Assembly: GCF_019297835.1 (NCBI RefSeq)
Contig: NZ_CP079203.1
Location: forward strand, 2,453,001-2,517,000
Direction of reading: 5' to 3'
DNA from: Sphingomonas sanguinis
GTDB lineage: Bacteria; Pseudomonadota; Alphaproteobacteria; Sphingomonadales; Sphingomonadaceae
Length of the DNA: 64,000 bases
Below, piece by piece: positions 33,650 through 42,250 of the stretch. The first letter of the stretch is position 1, and every line of letters begins with the position of its first letter. The translations under genes and the position numbers were made by a program. The notes under the pieces were generated by a model. The model was not told the origin of the DNA, searched no databases, and saw only the letters and a program-made list of their open reading frames with translations.

Positions 33650-34566
33650 GCGAGTTCGACACCGCCCCCCGCTCGACCCGCGCCGCCGTCCTCATCCCCT
33701 TTGCGATCGTCACGCTGATCTGGGGATCGACCTGGCTGGTGATCCGTGACCAGATTTCGGTCGTGCCCGCCACCTGGTCGGTCAGCTATCGCTTCCTGGT
33801 CGGTGGGCTCGCCATGGGGGCGTTCGCGCTGGCCCGACGGGAGAGTTTCCGCCTCGGCACCACCGGCCTCCTGTTCGCCGCCGGGATCGGGCTGTTCCAG
33901 TTCGTCCTGAACTTTAACTTCGTCTATCATGCCGAAGGCTACATCACCTCCGGGCTGGTCGCGGTGATCTTCGCGATGCTGCTGATCCCCAATGCGGGGT
34001 TCGCGCGCCTCTTCCTGGGGCAGCGCATGGGGCGACAACTGCTGATCGGTTCCGCCATCGCGATGGCAGGCGCGGCCTTGCTGTTCGTGCATGAGGCACG
34101 GGTTGATCCGGCCGGGCCGGCGCGCGCGCTGACCGGCATCGCGCTGACCATCGTCGCCATCCTGTCCGCCTCCACGGCGAACGTCATGCAGGCGACCAAG
34201 ACCGCCAAGCGTTTTCCGATGCACGCGACCTTGAGCGTCGCGATGCTGATCGGATCGGCGCTGGATGCGATCATCGCCTATAGCCTGAACGGCCCGCCGG
34301 TATTCGAGATGCGCACCGGTTATGTGCTGGGCATCCTTTATCTCGGGCTGTTCGCCTCGGCGCTGGCCTTTCCGCTCTATTACCGGGTGCTGCGTGCGAT
34401 CGGCCCAGCCAAGGCGGCCTATTCCAGCGTGATCGTGCCGGTCATCGCGATGAGCCTGTCGACGGTGTTCGAGGGTTATCGCTGGTCGCTGCTGGCGGGC
34501 GCGGGCGCGGCGGTGACGGCGGTCGGGCTGGTGATCGCGCTCAAGGCGCGCAGGCCCAACCGGTAA
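33646..34566 (+). CDS. EamA/DMT-family transporter
   Basis: The ATG at 33646 gives 306 residues with about ten transmembrane helices and two EamA repeats. The N-terminal FAIVTLIWGSTWLVIRDQ is the classic DMT start, and ALAFPLYYRVLRAIGPAKAAYSSVIVPVIAM (quoted in parts: YYRVLRAIGPAKAAYSS) marks the second repeat. Such proteins usually export amino acids or metabolites. Coupling to threonine aldolase may point to an amino-acid-related substrate (inference). The 3' end overlaps the convergent epimerase gene by 91 bp. Confidence 0.9.
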   Translation: MSEFDTAPRSTRAAVLIPFAIVTLIWGSTWLVIRDQISVVPATWSVSYRFLVGGLAMGAFALARRESFRLGTTGLLFAAGIGLFQFVLNFNFVYHAEGYITSGLVAVIFAMLLIPNAGFARLFLGQRMGRQLLIGSAIAMAGAALLFVHEARVDPAGPARALTGIALTIVAILSASTANVMQATKTAKRFPMHATLSVAMLIGSALDAIIAYSLNGPPVFEMRTGYVLGILYLGLFASALAFPLYYRVLRAIGPAKAAYSSVIVPVIAMSLSTVFEGYRWSLLAGAGAAVTAVGLVIALKARRPNR

Positions 34567-35315
34567 TCGGGATAAAGCGGGCGCCAGTTCAGCACCCGCT
34601 TGGCCTTGCCGTTCGCCACCCGCCGGTTCTCGGCATAGAAACCGCGCGCCGCCGCCGACAGGCTCTCCAGCGGCACGAGCGGCGGCGGCGCCACCCCCGC
34701 CAGTTCGGCGGCATAGGCGACGACCGCATCCTGGTCGCACGGGAAATCGTCGGACAGGTTATAGGCCCCCGCAGGCCCGTCGAACCCTGCGATCACGCCC
34801 GATACGATGTCGGCGATATGCACCCGGCTGAACACCTGTCCGGGTAGCCCGACGCGGTGCGCGCGACCGCCACGAACCCGGTCGATCGGCGAACGGCCGG
34901 GGCCATAGATGCCGGGCAACCGGAACACCCGTGCGCTCAGAGCCTGCCAGTCCGCATCCGCCGCCGCCCGCGCCGCGCGCCTTCCGGAGCCGATGAGGGC
35001 GGTCTCGTCCACCCAGGCGCCGCCGGTATCGCCGTACACGCCGGTCGAGGACAGATAGCCGAGCCACACGTCCGACTTTGCCAGCTGATCGCCATAGGTA
35101 GCGAGCACCGGGTCCACCTCGCCATCGGGGGGCACGGAGGACAGGATATGCGTGGCGGCGGCGATTTCCGCCTCCACCCGCACTTGGTCGTCGAAGCGGA
35201 TCGTGCCACCGCGTCCGTCACGGGTCGTCCCCGCCACGGACCAGCCGCGCCCTTCCAAGAGCGCGGCCAAGTGACCAGCGGCATAGCCCATGCCGAAGAC
35301 GAACAACCGGCTCAT
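34476..35315 (-). CDS. NAD(P)-dependent epimerase-like protein (YeeZ-type SDR)
   Basis: The 279-residue protein has a Rossmann N-terminus with a modified glycine motif (LFVFGMGYAAGHLA), the segment LGYLSSTGVYGDTGGAWVDE, and an IYGPGRSPIDRVR region, as in atypical extended SDRs related to YeeZ. It binds a dinucleotide; the substrate is unknown. The last 30 residues lie antisense within the 3' end of the EamA gene. The family-conserved end (YPDYRLGLRAL) is just before the non-conserved tail, so the tail is probably a read-on extension. Confidence 0.85.
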   Translation of the reverse strand: MSRLFVFGMGYAAGHLAALLEGRGWSVAGTTRDGRGGTIRFDDQVRVEAEIAAATHILSSVPPDGEVDPVLATYGDQLAKSDVWLGYLSSTGVYGDTGGAWVDETALIGSGRRAARAAADADWQALSARVFRLPGIYGPGRSPIDRVRGGRAHRVGLPGQVFSRVHIADIVSGVIAGFDGPAGAYNLSDDFPCDQDAVVAYAAELAGVAPPPLVPLESLSAAARGFYAENRRVANGKAKRVLNWRPLYPDYRLGLRALSAITSPTAVTAAPAPASSDQR

Positions 35316-35405
35316 GCCTTAAACGCGCCCATCGTCATGATCGCCACCGATCCCAACCTCCGTTTGCACCGAGCCAAGCCGAATTGCGCATACCAGCGGT
35401 TCCGC

Positions 35406-35436
35406 GTGGCCTTCGACTTCGCTCAGGCTGAACGGG
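35406..35436. repeat. Short dispersed repeat (single copy arm)
   Basis: The sequence CTTCGACTTCGCTCAGGCTG with its flanks (GTGGC before, AACGGG after) also occurs as an inverted pair at 41081-41169. It lies in the gap between the epimerase and M28 peptidase genes, both on the minus strand. It is a small interspersed palindrome-forming repeat without coding function. Confidence 0.8.
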
Positions 35437-35470
35437 GGTTGGGGGATTTGGTGCCAAACCCAGGCCCTAT

Positions 35471-37177
35471 TCACTTCGCCGCCATCGGTCCTTTGTAGAG
35501 CGTCCCGAAATAATCGCCCTTGTTCCACACCGGCCGCTCGGGCGCGTCGGCGATTTCGCGGGCGATGGCGTAGTTGACGCTGACGAAGCGCGGCCCCTGG
35601 CTCCAGTCGATGCCCTGGTCGATCTCGTCGCCGACACGGTGATAGCGGTGGCTCATGAAATCCTCGACCGCGGCCTTGCCCGGTCCCTTCTGGCCCGGCC
35701 ACAGGAAGACCGAGGGGATGCCCTTCTGCACGAAGCGGAAATGGTCGGAGCGGACGAAAATGCCTTCCTCCGGCATCGGATCGGGCGAGACGGGCAGGTT
35801 CATCGCCCCCACCGCCTTGCGCACGATCGGCCCCAGCGTCGAGCGATCCGCGCCGAACACCACCATATCCTCGAACTTGTAGGTCAGGATCGGCATGTCG
35901 AGATTGACGTCGGCGACGATCGACTTGAGCGGCACGGTCGGGTGGTTGGCGAAATAGTCGGAGCCGACCAGCCCCTTCTCCTCCGCCGTCACCGCCAGGA
36001 ACATGACCGTGCGCTTGGGCGAGGTCGCGGCCTTGAAGCGCTTGGCCTCCTCGATCAGGCTGGCGATGCCGATCGCGTTGTCGAGCGCGCCGTTGTTGAT
36101 CCGGTCGCCCTCGCCGCCTTCATTGGTGCCGATATGGTCGAGATGCGCGGACAGGACGACGACCTCGTCCTTCAGCTTGGGGTCGCTGCCGGGGATCAGG
36201 CCGATGACGTTGCTGCTGTCCATCGGCTTGAAGCTGGTCTTGGACGACACACTCAGCTGCCCCTTGGCAGCGAGCGGCTTGTAGGCGGGCTTCGGCGTGG
36301 CGGCGGCCTTGACCACCGCGTCCCAGCCCTTGCCGAACAGCTTGGCTGCGCCCGTCTGCGACAGGGTGCCGAGCACCGGGGTCGTCGGCGTCATCGCGTG
36401 CGCGGTGCCGTCCGGGTTCGCCCAGGTCACGCGCGGGGCGTTGTAATAGCGGGCGAGCGAGGCGAAGGGCCGCTGCCGTCCGCCGGCGCGCGGCATGTCG
36501 ATCTGGATCGCGCCGACCGCCCCACGCGCCGCCGCCAGCGAAGCCTTGTTGCCCGCCGATCCGAAGAACGCCCGCGCCTCGCCGTCCAGCCCCTCGGGCG
36601 TGCCGGGAACGAAGGCGACGATCTTGCCGCGCACATCGACGCCCTTGTAATCGGTCAGGCCATATTGCGCGGCGTCGATGCCGTATCCGACGAAGACGAC
36701 CGGCGCACTGACGCTCGTCTCGCGCTTGTCGGGCACGGGCGAGGGTACGAAGTCCTCGCCGAAGACCAGCTCCTGCGGCTGGCCGCCCGCCGGGGTCCAC
36801 AGCGCGCTGCCCTTGTCGGCGACGTTATAGGCGATCAGTGGCACCTTTTGCAGATAGCCGCCACTGTCGCCGCCCGGCCGCAGCCCCGCCGCATAGAATT
36901 GCGCCGCCACATATTGCGCGGCGATGTCATAGTCGCGGGTTCCCGCCTCGCGCCCCGCCATCGCGTCCGACGCCAGGAACATCACATGCGCCTTCATCGC
37001 CGCCTGATCCTCAGGGAGCGGTGCGGTGATGACGGCGTTGCGTTCGGCCGGGCTGCGCTGCGCCTTCGCCTCGGCAGGCGCGGCGCTAGCGGCTTGATAA
37101 TGCAGGTGATCGTGATCGTGCGCGATCGCGGCGGTGGACAGGAGAAGCAGCGGCAGCAGAGCCGTCGAACGCGACAT
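35471..37177 (-). CDS. Secreted M28-family metallopeptidase with PA domain
   Basis: The start at 37177 gives 568 residues with a signal peptide (MSRSTALLPLLLLSTAAIA), followed by a His-rich mature N-terminus (HDHDHLHY). A protease-associated domain lies at about residues 130-260. The zinc peptidase domain contains LSAHLDHIG, NNGALDNAIG, TAEEKGLVGSDYF, DVNLDMP and RSDHFRF, which supply the two-zinc site. It is probably a periplasmic aminopeptidase or carboxypeptidase of the M28 type. It is divergent from pepN, another peptidase gene, with a 138-bp spacer. Confidence 0.93.
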   Translation of the reverse strand: MSRSTALLPLLLLSTAAIAHDHDHLHYQAASAAPAEAKAQRSPAERNAVITAPLPEDQAAMKAHVMFLASDAMAGREAGTRDYDIAAQYVAAQFYAAGLRPGGDSGGYLQKVPLIAYNVADKGSALWTPAGGQPQELVFGEDFVPSPVPDKRETSVSAPVVFVGYGIDAAQYGLTDYKGVDVRGKIVAFVPGTPEGLDGEARAFFGSAGNKASLAAARGAVGAIQIDMPRAGGRQRPFASLARYYNAPRVTWANPDGTAHAMTPTTPVLGTLSQTGAAKLFGKGWDAVVKAAATPKPAYKPLAAKGQLSVSSKTSFKPMDSSNVIGLIPGSDPKLKDEVVVLSAHLDHIGTNEGGEGDRINNGALDNAIGIASLIEEAKRFKAATSPKRTVMFLAVTAEEKGLVGSDYFANHPTVPLKSIVADVNLDMPILTYKFEDMVVFGADRSTLGPIVRKAVGAMNLPVSPDPMPEEGIFVRSDHFRFVQKGIPSVFLWPGQKGPGKAAVEDFMSHRYHRVGDEIDQGIDWSQGPRFVSVNYAIAREIADAPERPVWNKGDYFGTLYKGPMAAK

Positions 37178-37315
37178 GCAGGACCTTTCGGGGAAATGGT
37201 GTGCCATAGGCGTATCACGCCATCTTCGCCGATCAACCCCGCCTATGACGTGTCATCCCGTTTTTTCCTGATGCGCCCGGTGGTCGCGGGGGGAGTGCAC
37301 GGCTATATTCGCGTC

Positions 37316-39919
37316 ATGGACATTCAGCGCAGCGCCGCCCAGCCCAGCATCTCCCCCGCCGCCATCCGGCGCGAGGATTACAGCCCCCCCGCCTGGGAGG
37401 TGCCGCAGATCGCGCTGGACTTCGCGTTGGACCCCGCCGACACCCGCGTCCGCGCCGCGCTGACCGTCACGCGCAGCGGCCCGCATGACGAACCCCTGCG
37501 GCTCGACGGTGCGGGCCAGACGCCGCTGTCGGTCAAGGTCGACGGCGTCGCGGTCAACGACTGGCGGATCGAGGGCGAGCAGCTGGTCGTGCCGCTGACC
37601 GGCGACTCCCATATCGTCGAGACCGAGGTGTCGATCGCGCCCGAGAGCAACACCCAGCTCATGGGTCTCTACGCCTCGGGCGGGAATCTCTGCACCCAAT
37701 GCGAGGCGGAAGGGTTTCGCCGCATCACTTGGTTCCCCGACCGGCCAGATGTGCTGAGCGTCTACCGCGTGCGGATGACGGCGGACCGGCTGCGCTACCC
37801 GGTGCTGCTCGCCAATGGCGATCCGATTGCGCAGGGCGATAACGACGACGGCACGCATTGGGCGGAATGGCACGACCCCTTCCCCAAGCCCTCCTATCTG
37901 TTCGCGCTGGTCGCGGGCGATCTGGCGGTCAATGCCTCGACCTTCACCACGATGAGCGGGCGCGAGGTGCAACTGGGCATCTGGGTCCGTGCCGCCGACA
38001 TTGCCAAGACCGACCATGCGCTCCACGCACTGAAGCTGTCGATGGCGTGGGACGAGCGCGTCTATGGCCGCGAGTATGATCTCGACGTGTTCAACATCGT
38101 CGCGGTCGACGATTTCAACTTCGGCGCGATGGAGAATAAGGGGCTGAACATCTTCAACAGCCGCTACATCCTCGCCGATCCCGACACCGCGACCGATTAT
38201 GATTACGACGCGATCGCCGCCGTCGTCGCGCATGAATATTTCCACAATTGGTCGGGCAACCGGATCACCTGCCGCGACTGGTTCCAGCTTTCCTTGAAGG
38301 AAGGCTTCACCGTCTATCGCGACCAGTGTTTCTCCGCCGACCAGGGATCGGCCGCGGTCAAGCGGATCGAGGATGTGCGCGGGCTTCGCGCCAGCCAGTT
38401 CCCGGAGGATTCCGGCCCGCTCGCGCATCCGGTGCGCCCCGAAAGCTATATCGAGATCAGCAATTTCTACACGGCGACCATCTATAACAAGGGTGCCGAG
38501 CTGATCCGCATGATGGCGACCATGCTCGGGCCGGTGAAGTTCCGCGCGGCGACCGACCTGTATTTCAGCCGCTTCGACGGTACGGCCGCCACCTGCGAGG
38601 ATTTCGTCGCCTGCATGGAGGAAGCAAGCGGCGTCGACCTGTCGCAATTCCGCCTATGGTATGCCCAGGCGGGCACGCCGCGCGTCTCGGCGGGGCTTAG
38701 CCATCAGCCCGGCGGCGGTCGTGCCGAACTGCGCCTCGCCCAGCATGTTCCCGCCACGCCGGGGCAAAGCGTCAAGCAGCCGATGCTCCTCCCGCTCAAG
38801 GTCCGGCTGTTCGGCGCGGAAACCGGCCGACCGCTGACCGAGGAAAAGCTGATCCTGCTCGACCAGGTGGCCGAGACGATCACCTTCGAGACGATCACCG
38901 AGCGCCCTGTCCTGTCGATCAATCGCGGCTTTTCCGCGCCCATCGTGATCGAGAGCGACCGCACGGCGGAGGACCTTGCCTTCCTGTCAGCGCATGACGA
39001 CGATCCCTTCGCCCGGTACGAGGCGATGCAGCAACTGATGCTCGACACGCTGGTCGCGGGCACGATCCATGGCGAGATAAAGGGCCAGGCGGTGATCGAC
39101 GCCGTCACCCGCACGCTGGAGGCCGAGGGGCTGGAGCTGGCCTTCCTCGCCGAGGCGGTGCTGTTGCCGTCGGAGAATTTCATCGGCGACCAGCTCATCA
39201 CCGTCGATCCCGATGCGATCCATGCGGCGCGCGAGGCGCTGCGTACGCAATTGGGCCAGGCGCTGCTGCCGACCTGGCGGCGGCTTTATGCCGAGCTGGC
39301 GCAGGGTTCTTATGTCTATTCGCCCGAGGCCAAGGGGCGCCGCCGCCTGCGCAACGTCGCGCTCGGCTATATCGCCGCCAGTGGTGCGGAGGATGCCGCC
39401 GCGCTGGCCTTCGCGCAGTTCGAGGCGGCGGACAATATGACCGATCGGCAGGCGGCGCTGACCACGCTGGTCAGTTCCGACGCCCCCGAGCGGGAAGAAG
39501 CGCTGGCGCGTTTCCATGCGCGCTATGCCGGTAACGGGCTGGTGCTCGACAAATGGTTCCAGACCCAGGCGCTGTCGTCGCGCGGCGACACCGGCGCGGT
39601 GGTCGAGCGGCTGGTCCAGCATCCCGACTTCACCCTCGCCAATCCCAATCGGGCGCGGGCGGTGCTGGGGGCGTTCGGGGTGAACCAGCGCGCGTTCAAC
39701 GCCGCCGATGGCTCGGGCTATCGCTTCCTGGCGGACCAGCTGATCGCGCTCGACCGACTCAACCCGCAGACCGCCGCCAAGCTGCTCCCGCCGCTCGGCC
39801 GCTGGCGCCGGTTCGACGCCAAGCGCTCGGCCCTGATGCGTGCCGAGCTGGTGCGGATCGTCGAGACGCCGGGCCTGTCCAAGGATCTGTTCGAGCAGGC
39901 GTCGAAGAGCCTGGACTAA
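37316..39919 (+). CDS. pepN: Aminopeptidase N (M1 metallopeptidase)
   Basis: The ATG at 37316 gives 867 residues, typical of bacterial PepN. The substrate-anchoring GAMEN motif (FGAMENKGLNIF) and the zinc site HEYFHNW with the downstream Glu (LKEGFTVYRDQ) are intact. The C-terminal half is helical. It removes N-terminal residues from peptides in the cytoplasm. The reading frame remains open upstream antisense to the M28 gene, but that part has no family similarity. The gene ends in a palindromic element shared with the convergent hydrolase. Confidence 0.97.
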   Translation: MDIQRSAAQPSISPAAIRREDYSPPAWEVPQIALDFALDPADTRVRAALTVTRSGPHDEPLRLDGAGQTPLSVKVDGVAVNDWRIEGEQLVVPLTGDSHIVETEVSIAPESNTQLMGLYASGGNLCTQCEAEGFRRITWFPDRPDVLSVYRVRMTADRLRYPVLLANGDPIAQGDNDDGTHWAEWHDPFPKPSYLFALVAGDLAVNASTFTTMSGREVQLGIWVRAADIAKTDHALHALKLSMAWDERVYGREYDLDVFNIVAVDDFNFGAMENKGLNIFNSRYILADPDTATDYDYDAIAAVVAHEYFHNWSGNRITCRDWFQLSLKEGFTVYRDQCFSADQGSAAVKRIEDVRGLRASQFPEDSGPLAHPVRPESYIEISNFYTATIYNKGAELIRMMATMLGPVKFRAATDLYFSRFDGTAATCEDFVACMEEASGVDLSQFRLWYAQAGTPRVSAGLSHQPGGGRAELRLAQHVPATPGQSVKQPMLLPLKVRLFGAETGRPLTEEKLILLDQVAETITFETITERPVLSINRGFSAPIVIESDRTAEDLAFLSAHDDDPFARYEAMQQLMLDTLVAGTIHGEIKGQAVIDAVTRTLEAEGLELAFLAEAVLLPSENFIGDQLITVDPDAIHAAREALRTQLGQALLPTWRRLYAELAQGSYVYSPEAKGRRRLRNVALGYIAASGAEDAAALAFAQFEAADNMTDRQAALTTLVSSDAPEREEALARFHARYAGNGLVLDKWFQTQALSSRGDTGAVVERLVQHPDFTLANPNRARAVLGAFGVNQRAFNAADGSGYRFLADQLIALDRLNPQTAAKLLPPLGRWRRFDAKRSALMRAELVRIVETPGLSKDLFEQASKSLD

Positions 39920-39923
39920 CCTT

Positions 39924-40043
39924 ATTCCTCCCCTTGCAGGGGAGGTAGCAGGCGCAGCCTGACGGAGGGGTGTCCCGCTCTCGATAGGACGACACCCCTC
40001 CACCATCCTTCGGATGGTCCCCCTCCCCTTACAGGGGAGGAAT
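39924..40043. repeat. Palindromic intergenic repeat, family B copy 1
   Basis: The element starts ATTCCTCCCC and ends GGGGAGGAAT (39924-39933 versus 40034-40043), with internal smaller hairpins (CCCCTTGCAGGGG near 39930; CCATCCTTCGGATGG near 40000). It fills the space between the convergent pepN and hydrolase genes, where it may act as a bidirectional terminator. A related copy lies at 46594-46725. Confidence 0.85.
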
Positions 40044-40044
40044 A

Positions 40045-40977
40045 TTACTGGGCCTTGGCCTTCAAAAACCCTTCCATCACGATCCAGCGATAAAAGGCGT
40101 CGAACCAGCCGGTGCTGGTCGTCGTCTTCGGATACATACCGAAGCCGTGGCCGCCCTGGCCGTAGAGGTGGAACTCGACCGGCTTCTTCGCGGCCATCCA
40201 CTGGTCGATCAGGCCGAAGCCTTTGCCCGCGAACAGGGGATCGTCGGCGGCGATCGCGGCGAACATCGGCGGCGCGTCGGCGGGCACCGTCATCGGCTGG
40301 AGTGGGCCATAGATGTCGCCGATAAAGGCGGGCTTGGCCTGACCGTCGAGCACCGTCGCGACGGTCAGCATCGCGCCTGCCGAAAAGCCGATCATGCCGA
40401 CCCGGTTGGGGTCGACCTTCCACTCGCCCGCCCGCTGGCGAACCAGTGCGAAGGCGGCGCGGGAATCGGCGATCTGCGGCGCGAGGCCCTTCAACGCCTC
40501 CTCCGGGTTCGGCCGCGCGGCGGGGCGCGCCACGCTGGAGAACATCGCCGCCATCGACTTTTCGAACTCGCCCATATCGGCGGGCGTCTGGTTCAGCCGG
40601 TATTTCAGGACGAAGGCGGCAATGCCACGATCGGCCAGTGCCTTGGCCACGTCCCAGCCTTCATTCTGCATCGACAGGGTACGGAAACCGCCGCCAGGCG
40701 CGACGATGACGGCGGCACCGGTCGCCTTGGCGGGATCGGGCAGGAAGGGGGTGAGCGTCGCTTGCGTCACGTTGCGGGCGAACACGCTGTTATACTGGCT
40801 GTGCCAGCTTTCCTTGTTCTTCGCACCCGGCAACGGCCCGGTGTTCAGCGGAATGGCGGTCGGCTGTGCGGGTATGGCGATCGGCGCCATCTTGTCGGCC
40901 TGCGCCATGGCGGGTGCCGCCACCGAGAGCGTTAGCAAAGCGGCCAGCGCATGGCCGGCCCAGCGTTTGGACTTCAT
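40045..40977 (-). CDS. Secreted alpha/beta hydrolase (dienelactone hydrolase/xylan esterase-like)
   Basis: The 310-residue protein has a clear signal peptide (to about residue 26, ending APAMAQA). It shows the alpha/beta-hydrolase oxyanion motif VAPGGGFRTL, the nucleophile elbow GMIGFSAGAML, an acidic region AAIAADDPLFA, and the His in YGQGGHGFGM. The family includes acetyl-xylan esterases and related lipases that work in the periplasm. The substrate is unknown. It is separated from the next minus-strand gene by an inverted-repeat element. Confidence 0.88.
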   Translation of the reverse strand: MKSKRWAGHALAALLTLSVAAPAMAQADKMAPIAIPAQPTAIPLNTGPLPGAKNKESWHSQYNSVFARNVTQATLTPFLPDPAKATGAAVIVAPGGGFRTLSMQNEGWDVAKALADRGIAAFVLKYRLNQTPADMGEFEKSMAAMFSSVARPAARPNPEEALKGLAPQIADSRAAFALVRQRAGEWKVDPNRVGMIGFSAGAMLTVATVLDGQAKPAFIGDIYGPLQPMTVPADAPPMFAAIAADDPLFAGKGFGLIDQWMAAKKPVEFHLYGQGGHGFGMYPKTTTSTGWFDAFYRWIVMEGFLKAKAQ

Positions 40978-41080
40978 ATCCCCTCCTGTCCTCCGTGGGT
41001 TATGTCCCTACGGTCGGACGGGGATGGTACGCCTATTGGGAACGCACGCAAGGCAAAATGTTAAGGCTAACAAGGAAGCG

Positions 41081-41169
41081 TGGCCTTCGACTTCGCTCAG
41101 CCTGAACGGGGTTTGGTATCCAGACTCAGTTCCCTTCCCTCCGTTCAGCCTGAGCGAAGTCGAAGGCCA
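41081..41169. repeat. Inverted pair of the CTTCGACTTCGCTCAG repeat
   Basis: The left arm (41081-41109) and right arm (41141-41169) are 29-bp inverted repeats with 28 matching positions, separated by 31 bp. They would form a long hairpin just after the csaA stop codon on the minus strand, in the position of a terminator. A single arm lies at 35406-35436. The rest of the gap (40978-41080) shows nothing recognisable. Confidence 0.85.
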
Positions 41170-41179
41170 AGGGAAACCC

Positions 41180-41539
41180 TCAGAACAACCGCCCCCCATT
41201 GGGTACAGGCAAATCCGGCGCGATCAGCACCACCTGCCCCTCCGCATCGGGAAAGCCCAGGGTCAGCACCTCGGACATCATCGGCCCGATCTGGCGCGGC
41301 GGAAAGTTCACCACCGCCGCCACCTGCCGCCCGACCAGGGTCTCCGGCGTATAATGCCGCGTGATCTGCGCCGAGGACCGCTTCACCCCGATAACCTCAC
41401 CAAAGTCGATGGTCAGCTTGATCGCGGGCTTGCGCGCCTCCGGAAACGGTTCGGCGGCGATGACGGTGCCGACACGGATGTCGACCGCCAGGAAATCCTC
41501 GATCCCGATACGGGTGGCGGGGGCGTCAGAAGTCGACAT
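41180..41539 (-). CDS. csaA: CsaA-type tRNA-binding protein
   Basis: The 119-residue protein consists of a single tRNA-binding OB-fold domain: [31 protein letters not shown] (parts: [20 protein letters not shown]), [35 protein letters not shown]. It matches CsaA, a small dimeric protein with reported chaperone/export activity. It overlaps the upstream glutathione S-transferase gene by 14 bp. Confidence 0.93.
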   Translation of the reverse strand: MSTSDAPATRIGIEDFLAVDIRVGTVIAAEPFPEARKPAIKLTIDFGEVIGVKRSSAQITRHYTPETLVGRQVAAVVNFPPRQIGPMMSEVLTLGFPDAEGQVVLIAPDLPVPNGGRLF

Positions 41540-42197
41540 TGTCGTAATGCGACGGCGGGGTGACCATCTCCATCCGCTCGGACAGTAGCGGGCGGAAGGA
41601 GGGGCGGCTTTTCAGCCCGCGATACCAGCGCGCGGTCTGTTCATGCCCCTTCCAGTCGATGCCGCCCAGATAATCGGCGACCGAAATCTGCGCCGCCGCC
41701 GCCAGATCGGCGAGACTCATCGTCGCACCGCCCAGCCAGTTGCGATGGTCGAGCAGGTAATCGGTGTAGTCGAGATGCCCGACCGCCGCCTTCATCGCCT
41801 CGCGTAGGCCCTTGGCATCGGGGCTGCCGGTGCGTGCGACACGCTTAACCATGCGTTCGTGGAGTAAGGGGCCGGTCACGTCCTGGTAGAAATGCGTGTC
41901 GAACCACGTCACCAGCCGCCGGATCTCGGCGCGGCCGACGGCGGTGCCGTTGATCATCGCCGACTTCTCGACCGTCTCCTCGAAAAACTCACTGATCGCC
42001 ATCGAGTCGACCAGCAGCACGCCGCGCTCCTCATCGACCATCACCGGAGTCTGCCCGGCAGGGTTCATGTCGAGAAACTCGTCGCGCCGCTGCCATGGCG
42101 ACTCGCGCACCAACTCGTATCCGACGCCCTTCTCGCCCAGCAACAGCCGGACCTTGCGGGAAAAGGGACAGAGCGGGAATTGGTAGAGTTGCCACAT
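41526..42197 (-). CDS. Glutathione S-transferase family protein
   Basis: From the ATG at 42197 the product has 223 residues. The N-terminal thioredoxin-like domain starts [20 protein letters not shown] with a CPFS motif and continues to the cis-Pro segment [11 protein letters not shown]. The C-terminal helical GST domain contains [35 protein letters not shown] sequence (parts: [16 protein letters not shown]). It conjugates glutathione to electrophiles or acts as a thiol reductase. It is co-transcribed with csaA. An alternative ATG lies nine bases upstream. Confidence 0.9.
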   Translation of the reverse strand: MWQLYQFPLCPFSRKVRLLLGEKGVGYELVRESPWQRRDEFLDMNPAGQTPVMVDEERGVLLVDSMAISEFFEETVEKSAMINGTAVGRAEIRRLVTWFDTHFYQDVTGPLLHERMVKRVARTGSPDAKGLREAMKAAVGHLDYTDYLLDHRNWLGGATMSLADLAAAAQISVADYLGGIDWKGHEQTARWYRGLKSRPSFRPLLSERMEMVTPPSHYDNVDF

Positions 42198-42250
42198 GCC
42201 GCCCACTTAAGCGGGCGGGACACGCGACGCCAACCCCGATGGCGCGCTTT

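Noticed and set aside
35639..37315. Long N-terminal extension of the aminopeptidase N frame
   Set aside because: It is antisense to the M28 peptidase gene and has no similarity to PepN; the start at 37316 gives the normal PepN length.
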